In this document: piece after piece, positions 43,209-50,802 of the stretch | Layout of the letters: every line of letters starts with the position of its first letter | How positions within the stretch are numbered: position 1 is the first letter of the stretch | Source: Thermococcus sp. JdF3 | Lineage (GTDB): Archaea; Methanobacteriota_B; Thermococci; Thermococcales; Thermococcaceae | DNA length: 64,000 bases | NCBI RefSeq assembly: GCF_012027495.1 | Contig: NZ_SNUK01000002.1 | Location: forward strand, 310,001 to 374,000 | Direction of reading: 5' to 3' | The notes under the pieces: model-generated | What the model was told of the DNA's origin: nothing | Database searches by the model: none | What the model saw: the letters and a program-made list of their open reading frames with translations, nothing else | Program-made: the position numbers and the translations under genes

Positions 43209-44576
43209 TTAATCAAGCTCCTCAGCGAGGGGCGAACCCTCTTCGACCTTTGTTCCCCTGCTCAGCATGTCCCTGAGGTCGGCCTCGGGATCACCGATAA
43301 GCCTGAGGTCAAACTGCCTCCGGAGGACTTCAAACACGTTGGGGGTCAGGAACTCAGGTGGTTTTGGTCCGATGTAGATACCCTTGATTCCGAGGTAGAG
43401 GAGCGAGTAGAGTATCGCTATGGCCTTCTGCTCCATCCAGCTCAGGACTATGCTTACCGGCAGGGAGTTCACGTCGGTTCCGAGCTCGTTCGCGAGAGCA
43501 ATTGCAATCTCAATTATCGAATAGACGTTGTTGCACTGACCGAAGTCGAGGAACCTCGGAATGCCCTCGATGGTGCCGTAGTCCCGCGCGTTGTAGCGGA
43601 ACTTTCCGCAGGCCGCTGAGAGTATGAGTGCATCCTTGGGAATGAGCTCAGTGAGCCTCTCGTAGTAGCCCATGCCCTTGTGCGGCGTATCACAGCCGCC
43701 CACCACGAAGATGTGCCTTATTTTGCCCTCCCGAATTAGCTCTATCAGTCTGTCCTTCATGGCCAGGACGTTGGTGTGGTGGAAGCCTGTGAGAAGCTTT
43801 CCGCCGTCGTAAGCCTGCATCTTCGGCGTCTCAAGGGCGCGCTTTATGAGCGGCTCGAAGTTGTAGTCCTCGATGTGGGGAACCCCCTCAAGGCCCGCTA
43901 TTCCGACGGTGAAGATTCTATCCTGATACGCCTTCGTCGGCTGCTGGACACAGTTGCTGGTTCCGAGTATAACGCCCGGGAACTCCGCGAACTCCTTCTT
44001 CTGATAGAGCCACGAGCCTCCCCAGTTGCCGTAGAGGGCTTTGAACTTCCTCAGCTCTGGGTAAGCGTGAGCTGGAAACATCTCGGCGTGGGTGTAGACC
44101 TTGAGCTCCTCCTCAAGGCCCATCTCTTCAATCTGCCTGAGGAGTTCGTAGAGGGCCTTGTAGCTGTGGCCGGTAACGACTATACCCTTCCCCTCCGCAG
44201 TTCCGGTTGGGACTTCAACCGGCTCAGGCCTTCCGAAGGTTTCAACGTAAGCTTTGTCGAGGAGCTTCATGGCCTCCAGGTGTACCCGACCGTTCTCGAG
44301 GATAAGCTCAAGGAAGCGGTTCTTGTCGAAGTTCACGTTTGTTAGAGTTGAGTAGAGCGCCTCCGCCAGGAAGTGGCCTATCTTTGGGTCGTCGTAGCCG
44401 ACCTCAAGGGCGTGGTGGTAGTAGGCCGCGGTTCCCTTTATACCGTACAGCAGGGCCTCCTGGAGCGAGTTGAGGTCCGGGTCTTTACCGCAGACTCCCC
44501 TTATCGTACATCCTCCGGCGAGGCTCATCGAGCACTGGTTGCAGAGCATGTCCAACCTCTCAGGTACCTTTATCAT
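43209..44576 (-). CDS. hcp: Hydroxylamine reductase / hybrid cluster protein
   Basis: A 455-residue hybrid cluster protein. The N-terminal [4Fe-4S] ligands are C12, C15, C23 and C29 (LCNQCSMSLAGGCTIRGVC). Hybrid cluster ligands are all visible: TGHSYK, THAEMFP, GTSNCVQQ, VGGCDTPHKG, SAACGKF, FGQCNN, and the E-x-K of SWMEQKA. Such proteins reduce hydroxylamine and, in bacteria, detoxify NO or make S-nitrosothiols. ATG 44576 follows GGAGGGATTGAAG; the TTG at 44582 would add two residues. A perfect palindrome lies 18 nt upstream. Confidence 0.93.
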   Translation of the reverse strand: MIKVPERLDMLCNQCSMSLAGGCTIRGVCGKDPDLNSLQEALLYGIKGTAAYYHHALEVGYDDPKIGHFLAEALYSTLTNVNFDKNRFLELILENGRVHLEAMKLLDKAYVETFGRPEPVEVPTGTAEGKGIVVTGHSYKALYELLRQIEEMGLEEELKVYTHAEMFPAHAYPELRKFKALYGNWGGSWLYQKKEFAEFPGVILGTSNCVQQPTKAYQDRIFTVGIAGLEGVPHIEDYNFEPLIKRALETPKMQAYDGGKLLTGFHHTNVLAMKDRLIELIREGKIRHIFVVGGCDTPHKGMGYYERLTELIPKDALILSAACGKFRYNARDYGTIEGIPRFLDFGQCNNVYSIIEIAIALANELGTDVNSLPVSIVLSWMEQKAIAILYSLLYLGIKGIYIGPKPPEFLTPNVFEVLRRQFDLRLIGDPEADLRDMLSRGTKVEEGSPLAEELD

Positions 44577-44593
44577 CTTCAATCCCTCCTTTT

Positions 44594-44607
44594 ATGACAA
44601 GTGTCAT
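44594..44607. promoter_or_regulatory. Palindromic operator of hcp
   Basis: ATGACA AG TGTCAT, identical to the site at 41196, between ATG 44576 and a minus-strand TATA-like CTATAATC near 44616. Position at the transcription start suits repression. Confidence 0.65.
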
Positions 44608-44670
44608 ATCCTTCGATTATAGATGAAGTGACCTTCATAAAAATCTTGCGGTTTCTTAACCTAAAGCGGT

Positions 44671-44690
44671 TATATGACTTATGTCATATA
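44671..44690. promoter_or_regulatory. Extended palindrome before the HTH regulator gene
   Basis: TATATGAC and GTCATATA, perfect 8-bp arms around TTAT. The inner 14-mer ATGACTTATGTCAT differs from consensus by one base. It lies about 30 bp upstream of a TATA-like CTTAAATATTC (44717-44727) for the regulator gene, and 90 bp upstream of hcp. Confidence 0.6.
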
Positions 44691-44748
44691 AACCTGTGTT
44701 GGGACTTGACAGAAACCCTTAAATATTCCGCCCGTCATAAAACCCACC

Positions 44749-45135
44749 ATGAAGACTAATGCGTTTGAAGTGGCCTCGCGATACGTGTACCCGTCACTCA
44801 GGCGGAGGCTCGTTGAGATACTCTATGAAAACGGCCTGAAGCAGACGAAGATAGCTGAGCTCCTCCACATCACCCAGTCGGCCGTTTCCCGCTATCTTCG
44901 GATGGACAGAGGCGCGTTGATGGATGTCTCCCAGTTTCCAGACATCGATAACGAGCTTCGTTCATTTGCCGACGAGATCATTAAGAAAAAACCGAGTGAG
45001 TATGAGATACACAGGAGGCTCGTGGAAATCTCCGTCGAGATGCTTGGAAAGGGCTACGTCTGCCAGTTCCACTCGAAAATCGACCCCGAAGTGAATCCCG
45101 CGGAATGCAACGTATGCCTTGAACTTTTCGGCTGA
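44749..45135 (+). CDS. HTH transcription regulator with C-terminal cysteine cluster
   Basis: A 128-residue regulator. The HTH spans residues about 31-52 (KQTKIAELLHITQSAVSRYL). The C-terminus has C105-x2-H108-x11-C120-x2-C123, a possible zinc or iron-sulfur site that could sense NO or redox state. It lies divergent from hcp and next to four copies of a shared palindrome, and is the obvious candidate for the protein that binds them. It resembles the predicted archaeal XRE-type regulators (COG2522-like). The function is inference. Confidence 0.75.
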   Translation: MKTNAFEVASRYVYPSLRRRLVEILYENGLKQTKIAELLHITQSAVSRYLRMDRGALMDVSQFPDIDNELRSFADEIIKKKPSEYEIHRRLVEISVEMLGKGYVCQFHSKIDPEVNPAECNVCLELFG

Positions 45136-45206
45136 GCTAAGGCTTCTCGGCTCGGCTAAAGGAAGGTTAATATGTTTCGATGGAGATTTTAATGTTGGTG
45201 ATTCTT

Positions 45207-46019
45207 ATGAAAAGGGCACTTGTAACCCTCACCCCTCCGGAGAGCAAGAGGCTTATCGCAAAGGCAGTCGTAGCTATGCCGGAAGTTCAGCATGCCCTCA
45301 AGCACGGGTTTGTTTACATTGCCACCGGCACAACCACGGCCTATATAGCCGAGGAGATCTTAGGAAAGGAAATAGACAAGGAAAAATGGACCGTTGGTGT
45401 CATCAGTAAGGGAAGAACCTGCGTTACTCCAAAGGCCACCTGGCCCAAGCACCTCGTCCTCTACAAGGGGGAACCGTTTGACGACCCCCTTGAAGCGCTC
45501 AAGCAGATGGGCCCGAAGGACGTGTTCATAAAAGGCGCCAACGCGATAGATATTAACTGGAACGTCGCCGTTTTTGCCGCCGCTCCAGACGGCGGGACGA
45601 TAGGAAAAACCTTCGGCTGGACGATAACGAAGGGTGTCTTCACGATAACGCCTGTGAGCCTCGAGAAGTTCGTGCCAACACCTGTCGAGGAAAGCGCCAA
45701 GCTGACCGGAATCTACTCCTTCGATTGGGGAACCGGGCTTTATTCAGCCCTCGTGCCGATACCCCACTCCCACCCGATAACGGAGGTTGAAGCATACAGG
45801 ATACTCGCCGGAGTTGAGGCAATACCGATAGCGGCCGGCGGAGCAGGCGGGGCCGAGGGCAGCGTCACCCTCGTGCTGGAGGGTGAAGACGAGGCAATGG
45901 AGAGAGCGAAGGAAATAACGAAGGCCGTTAAGGGTGAACCCCACCTTAAGCCCTACACTGAGGACTGTTCCGTCTGTCCGTTCGCGAAGATATGCGGACT
46001 CGGAAGCGGGGTGTTCTGA
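45207..46019 (+). CDS. Conserved protein with C-terminal cysteine motif, unknown
   Basis: A 270-residue soluble protein. KHGFVYIATGTTTAYIAEEI and NAIDINWNVAVFAAAPDGGT are glycine-rich segments suggesting a nucleotide-type fold. Near the end DCSVCPFAKICGLGSGVF gives C-x2-C-x5-C, a possible iron-sulfur or zinc site. ATG 45207 follows GGTGATTC; an upstream ATG at 45180 is rejected as too hydrophobic and weakly placed. Context with the regulator and hcp suggests, but does not show, a redox role. Confidence 0.65.
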   Translation: MKRALVTLTPPESKRLIAKAVVAMPEVQHALKHGFVYIATGTTTAYIAEEILGKEIDKEKWTVGVISKGRTCVTPKATWPKHLVLYKGEPFDDPLEALKQMGPKDVFIKGANAIDINWNVAVFAAAPDGGTIGKTFGWTITKGVFTITPVSLEKFVPTPVEESAKLTGIYSFDWGTGLYSALVPIPHSHPITEVEAYRILAGVEAIPIAAGGAGGAEGSVTLVLEGEDEAMERAKEITKAVKGEPHLKPYTEDCSVCPFAKICGLGSGVF

Positions 46020-46087
46020 GATTGAAGCTTTTTTCAAGAATTTCTTTTTAAACCTGCTTCTTTCTCTCTTCTAACGGAGGTGAGAGG

Positions 46088-46435
46088 ATGGACGAGCTTG
46101 AAATGATAAGGAGAAAAAAGATGCTCGAACTCATGAAGAAGGCTGGAATGATAGAGATCACGCCGAAGAAAAAGGTGGTCATCGAGGTCATAACGTCACC
46201 CGGCTGTCCCTACTGCCCGATAGCGTGGGCGATGGCCCAGGAGCTTGAGAGGAAATACGAAGGCGTAATAGCGAGGGAATTAAGTGTTGCAACAGCCGAA
46301 GGCCAGAGGAAGGCTATGGAGCACAACATAATGGGAACCCCCACCATACTCATAGACAACAGAGTGGAGTTCATAGGGGTTCCGAACTTTGCGGAATTTG
46401 AGAGACGGGTGAGGGAAAAGCTCGGTTTACAGTGA
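46088..46435 (+). CDS. Glutaredoxin/thioredoxin-fold protein (CPYC)
   Basis: A 115-residue thioredoxin-fold protein with the active site TSPGCPYCPIA and the cis-proline loop GTPTILIDN. The first 25 residues are a charged helix (MIRRKKMLELMKKAG). It lacks a signal peptide, so it acts in the cytoplasm, probably in disulfide exchange. A TATA-like TTTTTAAAC lies about 40 nt upstream. The 3' end overlaps the convergent CcdA-like gene by nine bases; the next two genes are also thiol-redox related. Confidence 0.85.
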   Translation: MDELEMIRRKKMLELMKKAGMIEITPKKKVVIEVITSPGCPYCPIAWAMAQELERKYEGVIARELSVATAEGQRKAMEHNIMGTPTILIDNRVEFIGVPNFAEFERRVREKLGLQ

Positions 46436-47155
46436 AGCACCCGTAAGAACCCACACCCCTATCGCAATCAGCAGTATCCCCGCTATGACCGACAGCTCCC
46501 TGCTGTGCCTCACCATCGCTTGCGAGAAGTGCTTGCTCTCGGTGACGCTCCCCATCGCCAGCAGTATGACAACCAGGGGGAGCACGAAGACGAGGTTGTA
46601 GAGGGCAAGGAGAAGGAAGGCGAGAGCTTTCCCGGCCTTTGAGATTATTATCGCATAGACGAGGTAGCTACCCGCAGAGCACGGGAGAAGGGTTGTGGAG
46701 ACTATAACTCCGAGCGTAAAAGCCCCGATGGCCGTTGCGTCGCTGCTGAATATCTTCCTCCTGATTTTGCTCTTGTCCCCGACGCGGGACTTCTCCATCA
46801 GGCCGGTGACTATGGTGTAGGCACCGAAAACTATTGCGGCAACCCCCGCGACCCACAGGGGGAGGTAGCCGGCGAAGTACAGCAGGCCAACTCCAAGGAG
46901 GTAGTAGGAGACGTAAACGGCAGCAATGAAGGCCGCACCGATGAGGTAGAGCCTTCTCTTCGACACCTCCCTGACGGAGAGTGCTATGAGAAGCATCGTG
47001 TAGATAACGAAGGTGCATGGGTTTATCGAGTCGCTCATGGCGAGGGCAAAGAACTTTGGTACAAAGTCCACCATGCCCAGCGCCCACAGCGCGAGGGAGC
47101 TAACCCCAAAGGAGGCCAGAAGGATTATCGCCAGTCCCTTTACCTCACTTCTCAT
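46427..47155 (-). CDS. CcdA-like membrane thiol-disulfide transporter
   Basis: A 242-residue protein with six membrane helices of the CcdA/DsbD-beta type. The two conserved cysteines are in DSINPCTFVIY (helix 1) and TTLLPCSAGSYL (helix 4). Such proteins move electrons across the membrane to outer thioredoxin-fold proteins. The gene 61 nt upstream of it in the same direction encodes one such protein with a surface-sorting signal, so it is a plausible partner. The ATG at 47155 follows GAGAAGTGAGG-type sequence weakly. Confidence 0.85.
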   Translation of the reverse strand: MRSEVKGLAIILLASFGVSSLALWALGMVDFVPKFFALAMSDSINPCTFVIYTMLLIALSVREVSKRRLYLIGAAFIAAVYVSYYLLGVGLLYFAGYLPLWVAGVAAIVFGAYTIVTGLMEKSRVGDKSKIRRKIFSSDATAIGAFTLGVIVSTTLLPCSAGSYLVYAIIISKAGKALAFLLLALYNLVFVLPLVVILLAMGSVTESKHFSQAMVRHSRELSVIAGILLIAIGVWVLTGASL

Positions 47156-47216
47156 GATAGTCAGTTATCACCACTCTTTTTGTGGCTTTCTAAAACAAAA
47201 AGTTGAGAACGAAAGG

Positions 47217-47810
47217 TCAGCGCCTCCGTTTACGGAGGACCAGGGGAATGACGGCAAGGGCGACCAGTATTCCGGGACCGCATATCCCGTTATCCGATGA
47301 ACCCGTGGTGGTATTCATTGGTGTTGTGGTCGTCGTTACTGTCTCATCTGGGTTCCTGTGCTCAACGTAGATAACCTGAAGTTTCTGGATGATGGTTTCG
47401 TTTTTTATTATGTACGCCTTGCCCCCCATGACCAGGATGAGGCCGTCGTTCTCAATGGCGGCCTCCACTATCTTTGGCGCCGCGGAAACGTTGAATTCCC
47501 CCTCAACTATGGCCTTGAGTTCACCCTCGTAGGCTATACCTATAGCGGGCACTCCAGATATGCCGGTGTACCGGTACTGTTCCCCGAACAGTGCCTGGTT
47601 TTCGGTATTGTCCACCAGCTCGTAGTACGTCAGACTGTCGTTTCCGTAGACCCTCGGTATCTCCTCCTTCATTTTGCGGCAGTGGGGGCAGGTCTTTGCA
47701 CCGTACATATAAAAGTCGAGCTTGTCCGGGTTCACCTGCCCCTCTGCAACGGCGTATGAAACCGTCGAGATTAACAGCATCCCGATAATAATCAAAACCA
47801 GCTTTCTCAT
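47217..47810 (-). CDS. Secreted thioredoxin-fold protein with CGP-CTERM sorting signal
   Basis: A 197-residue exported protein. It has a signal peptide (residues 1-22), a thioredoxin-like domain with active site GAKTCPHCRKM and cis-proline loop GVPAIGIAY, a Thr-rich linker (TVTTTTTPMNTTTGSS), and a C-terminal CGPGILVALAVIPLVLRKRR. That tail is the CGP-CTERM signal of Thermococcaceae, which anchors surface proteins. ATG 47810 follows GGGTGAG. It could be reduced by the CcdA-like protein downstream and keep extracellular disulfides in order, which is inference. Confidence 0.88.
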   Translation of the reverse strand: MRKLVLIIIGMLLISTVSYAVAEGQVNPDKLDFYMYGAKTCPHCRKMKEEIPRVYGNDSLTYYELVDNTENQALFGEQYRYTGISGVPAIGIAYEGELKAIVEGEFNVSAAPKIVEAAIENDGLILVMGGKAYIIKNETIIQKLQVIYVEHRNPDETVTTTTTPMNTTTGSSDNGICGPGILVALAVIPLVLRKRRR

Positions 47811-47902
47811 TTTCTCACCCAAACCTTATTCCCGTGGGAAGTTATAAACCTTGGCCGCGGAAAGCTTAAATCCTCCGGGTTGCAAAATTTTTGGGGATGA
47901 TC

Positions 47903-48367
47903 ATGCAGGAGTGGTACCGCTCCAGGGCACTGTACGAGGCCGTTCAAAAGCTGGTGGAGTCAGGCAGGATCGATGAGGCTCTCGAAATGGCTGAGGGGAT
48001 ACCCGATGGCAACATACGATCGAAGGCGTTCTCACACATAGCCGTGGAGGTGGCAAAGTCGGGGAGGGATTATCACGAGGCGCTGGAGAGGGCAGTTAAG
48101 GCGGCCCTCGACATCGACAACCGCGACGAGAGCACAAAAGCCCTGATGAGCCTGGCCTTTGAGTTCCTGAACATGGGCAATCCGGAGGAAGCCCTCAGAA
48201 TTTCCCGGTACATAACCGACCTCCCGAATAAGTCAAAGGTCGAGGCGGAGGTGGCGCTGGTCCTCGCCAAATCCGGCAAGGTGAGCGAGGCGATGGAGAT
48301 AATCAACGGCATCATGGACGACGACGTCAAGACCTGGGCTATGTCGAGGCTCGCCAGCCAGCTTTAG
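47903..48367 (+). CDS. Short TPR/HEAT-like repeat protein
   Basis: A 154-residue protein of helical pairs: YEAVQKLVESGRIDEALEMA, KAFSHIAVEVAKSGRDYHEA, FEFLNMGNPEEALRISRYI and VALVLAKSGKVSEAMEII, each a TPR-like unit. These mediate protein contacts. ATG 47903 follows GGGGATGATC. A related longer gene lies at 59684. Function unknown. Confidence 0.65.
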   Translation: MQEWYRSRALYEAVQKLVESGRIDEALEMAEGIPDGNIRSKAFSHIAVEVAKSGRDYHEALERAVKAALDIDNRDESTKALMSLAFEFLNMGNPEEALRISRYITDLPNKSKVEAEVALVLAKSGKVSEAMEIINGIMDDDVKTWAMSRLASQL

Positions 48368-48470
48368 CGCGAATCTGTATATTTTCTGCCGATTTCTCCA
48401 GAATTTTGACACCGGAGGGGCCACAAGACTTTTTTAAGCTTCCCCCCTCCAAGGAGGGAGGTGAGAAAAG

Positions 48471-48728
48471 GTGGAGAGCGGAGCGATAATCGGACTTATT
48501 GGAATGCTTCTCCTGGTCAGCTCATGGGTCCCGCAGACGATAGAGACCATAAAAACGAGGAAATGCCCCCTGAACATGCAGTTTATACTGATCTACGTCA
48601 CCGCTTCGACGCTGCTAACTGTTTACTCCTACATCATAGGGGACTGGATATTCTTCGCCCTGAACTTCCTGGCGGCCTTCCAGAGCGCCATAAACCTCGT
48701 CGTGAAGCTGATGGAGAGGAAGGGGTAG
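48471..48728 (+). CDS. SemiSWEET/MtN3-family small transporter
   Basis: An 85-residue protein with three membrane helices and the PQ motif SSWVPQTIETIKTRK. Proteins of this size dimerise to form sugar transporters; the substrate is unknown. The start is GTG 48471 with an upstream GGAGGGAGGTGAG. A TATA-like TTTTTTAAGC lies about 35 nt before it. CCCTCC and GGAGGG, two bases apart, could pair and partly hide the ribosome binding site. Confidence 0.82.
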   Translation: MESGAIIGLIGMLLLVSSWVPQTIETIKTRKCPLNMQFILIYVTASTLLTVYSYIIGDWIFFALNFLAAFQSAINLVVKLMERKG

Positions 48729-48729
48729 C

Positions 48730-49287
48730 TCACTCCCTTCCGTACAGTCCCACCAGCTCCCCTATCTGGATCACGTGGCCCTCCATGGCCCTCTCCAGCT
48801 CTTTTCTGCTCGCTCCCGGATCAAGCTCGAGGACTGTGTCGAGGGCGTAAACCCTGAAGTGGTAGTGGTGCACCCCGTGACCCTTGGGCGGACACGGGCC
48901 ACCGTAGCCGATCTTTCCGAAATCGTTCCTCCCCTGGACCATCTTCACAGGAGCATCAACGACGCCTTGGGGCGGAACGCCTTTGGGAATTTCCCCCAGC
49001 GGCGGTATGTTCCAGGCTATCCAGTGGGTGAAGGTTCCGCCGGGAGCGTCGGGGTCGTCCATTATGATGACGAGACTTTTAGCGTTCGGATCTATGTGCC
49101 CTATGAATATCGGGGGGTTCACGTTCTCACCGTCGCAGGTGAACTCGACGGGTATGTAGTCCCCGTTGTGAAACACCGAACCTATCTCAAGATCCATTTC
49201 TACCCCTCCATCGGGCTTTTTCTCAGCGGTACAGCCGGCAGTACCGGCAATAAAAACCAAGAGCAGCACCACCATCAACCTCTTCAT
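48730..49287 (-). CDS. YbhB/YbcL-family (PEBP) lipoprotein
   Basis: A 185-residue phosphatidylethanolamine-binding-like protein. The first 19 residues are a lipoprotein signal with lipobox GTAGC. The conserved core is VIIMDDPDAPGGTFTHWIAW, with GKIGYGGPCPPKGHGVHHYH as the second motif. The ligand in archaea is unknown. It ends one base from the convergent SemiSWEET gene. Confidence 0.85.
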   Translation of the reverse strand: MKRLMVVLLLVFIAGTAGCTAEKKPDGGVEMDLEIGSVFHNGDYIPVEFTCDGENVNPPIFIGHIDPNAKSLVIIMDDPDAPGGTFTHWIAWNIPPLGEIPKGVPPQGVVDAPVKMVQGRNDFGKIGYGGPCPPKGHGVHHYHFRVYALDTVLELDPGASRKELERAMEGHVIQIGELVGLYGRE

Positions 49288-49398
49288 ATGCAGAAATTGA
49301 TTTTCAAACGTAAAAACATTTCGGGACCAGACTTTTCAAAACTTCACTAGGCCGGGAATTGATTTTTAAAGATGTTGCCCATATTCTTTTGATGCCCC

Positions 49399-49860
49399 AT
49401 GAAGGTGCTCTGGGAGAAGGAGATACCTGCGGAGAGCATAGTCGTCTCGCCGAGACCGGTCTGGAAGTGCCGGGCCTGTCCGATGTACGGAAGGAGGCCA
49501 AGCTGTCCGCCCCACGCTCCGGACTGGAGGGAAACCAGGGAGTGGGTGCGGCACTTCAGGAGGGCCCTGATAATCAAGTTCGAAATCGACATGGAGCGCT
49601 TCGAGGAGGAGAAGCGGGAGGCGATCCTCTACCTGCTCAGGCGCGAGGCCGAGCTCTTCAGGGAGGGGAAGCTCTACGCGATGGCGCTCTTTCCAGGCTC
49701 GTGCAACCTCTGCGACGACTGCCCCTTCGAGAGGGGGGAGCCGTGCAGGCTTCCAACGAAGGTCAGGCCGAGCATAGACGCTGTAGGGATTGAGATCGGA
49801 GAACTCGTCGGGATAGACTTCTCCGAAAGCGTTTTGTACGGGATGGTGCTAATTGAGTGA
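49399..49860 (+). CDS. DUF2284 cysteine-rich metal-binding protein
   Basis: A 153-residue predicted metal-binding protein with CRACPMYGRRPSCPPHAPD and SCNLCDDCPFERGEPC, in all eight or so cysteines that may bind an iron-sulfur cluster. The family is common in archaea and anaerobic bacteria with no known function. ATG 49399 follows a TATA-like ATTTTTAAAG (49363-49372) by about 30 nt, so the mRNA is probably leaderless. Confidence 0.78.
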   Translation: MKVLWEKEIPAESIVVSPRPVWKCRACPMYGRRPSCPPHAPDWRETREWVRHFRRALIIKFEIDMERFEEEKREAILYLLRREAELFREGKLYAMALFPGSCNLCDDCPFERGEPCRLPTKVRPSIDAVGIEIGELVGIDFSESVLYGMVLIE

Positions 49861-49870
49861 AGGTGGTAAG

Positions 49871-50326
49871 ATGAGGGAAAACGTTTCACCCCCGCGCCTG
49901 AAATGGGGGATATCGCTCATCATGACGCTCGTCTACGCCTTCGGAGCCACGTGGTTCTACTACCTGCCGTCGAGGGGGGAGCCGGAACCGGACGTCACGT
50001 TCTGGGGACTGCTCGCCCAGTTCCTCGTTTTGAGCTTCCTGTTCTGGATAATCCTGATCCCGGAGAGAAGGTCAAGCAGGGCTCCCGATATGCTTATGCT
50101 CACGGTTCTAACCGTTCCAGCTGGAGTACTCGCGTCCCTGCTCTTCATCTTTGCGGTCACTTCCTTCGGGATTCACGAAACCTACGGCGCTGGCTACTTC
50201 GTCCTTGCCCTTGTGCCGTTTCTAATAGCCCACAAAACTGTGAAGAGGCGCATTTCCTGGATTCCATTTGCCCTTGCACTGGTTTATGGTCTCGTGGCGT
50301 ACATATGGGGGAATATGCCATGGTGA
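49871..50326 (+). CDS. Hypothetical membrane protein
   Basis: A 151-residue protein with four or five membrane helices (ISLIMTLVYAFGATWFYYLP, LAQFLVLSFLFWIILI, and others). No family recognised. ATG 49871 follows GGTGGTAAG. Its end overlaps the start of the CARF-domain gene by seven bases, so the two are probably expressed together. Confidence 0.6.
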   Translation: MRENVSPPRLKWGISLIMTLVYAFGATWFYYLPSRGEPEPDVTFWGLLAQFLVLSFLFWIILIPERRSSRAPDMLMLTVLTVPAGVLASLLFIFAVTSFGIHETYGAGYFVLALVPFLIAHKTVKRRISWIPFALALVYGLVAYIWGNMPW

Positions 50327-50802
50327 AGGTGGCCTACATAACCCTTCTCGGCCGCTCCCCCTGGGCGGTCGTGAACACCTACTACAAGCTCCTGACGAGG
50401 GGCGGGAAGGCGGAGAGGATATACGTGTTCACCGAGGAGAGGTACAAGCACAACCTTCCAAAGGTGGTCTCGGCAATCAGGGCAATATCTGAGGCCTACA
50501 ACCTCCACCCGAAGATAGAGACCGAGGTGGTGCCGGACTACGGGTTCTTCGTGGCGGACAGGAAGTTCAGGGAACTTTTCTCGAAGCTGGAGCGCGAGGG
50601 CTACCGCATGGGTCTGGACATAACCTCCGGCAGGAAGGCCCTCGTTGCAGCCGCCATAGTCCAGATAAAGGAGTTTCCGGTGTCCTTCATCGTCTACATG
50701 GGTCTCCTCGACACCGAGTTCCCGGACAGGCCCTACATGATGATTCCAACCCATCTCCAGCCGATAAAGAACTTCCTGGGTGATGAGAGTGAGGGAGATT
50801 AG
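50320..50802 (+). CDS. CARF-like domain protein
   Basis: A 160-residue protein of the Rossmann-like CARF type. MVKVAYITLLGRSPWAVVNT fits the N-terminal strand and ligand loop, and GLDITSGRKALVAAA (D100, T102, G104, K106) fits the D-x-T-x-G-x-K motif that in CARF domains contacts cyclic oligoadenylate. There is no effector domain attached. It overlaps the following PIN-domain gene by 20 bases, so that gene may carry the effector. CARF assignment is by motif and is not tested here. No CRISPR genes are nearby. Confidence 0.62.
   Translation: MVKVAYITLLGRSPWAVVNTYYKLLTRGGKAERIYVFTEERYKHNLPKVVSAIRAISEAYNLHPKIETEVVPDYGFFVADRKFRELFSKLEREGYRMGLDITSGRKALVAAAIVQIKEFPVSFIVYMGLLDTEFPDRPYMMIPTHLQPIKNFLGDESEGD

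Noticed and set aside
50268-50492. Alternative plus-strand frames within the CARF and PIN genes
   Set aside because: They are rich in Gly, Glu and Arg, overlap the CARF-like gene, and lack starts with ribosome binding sites.
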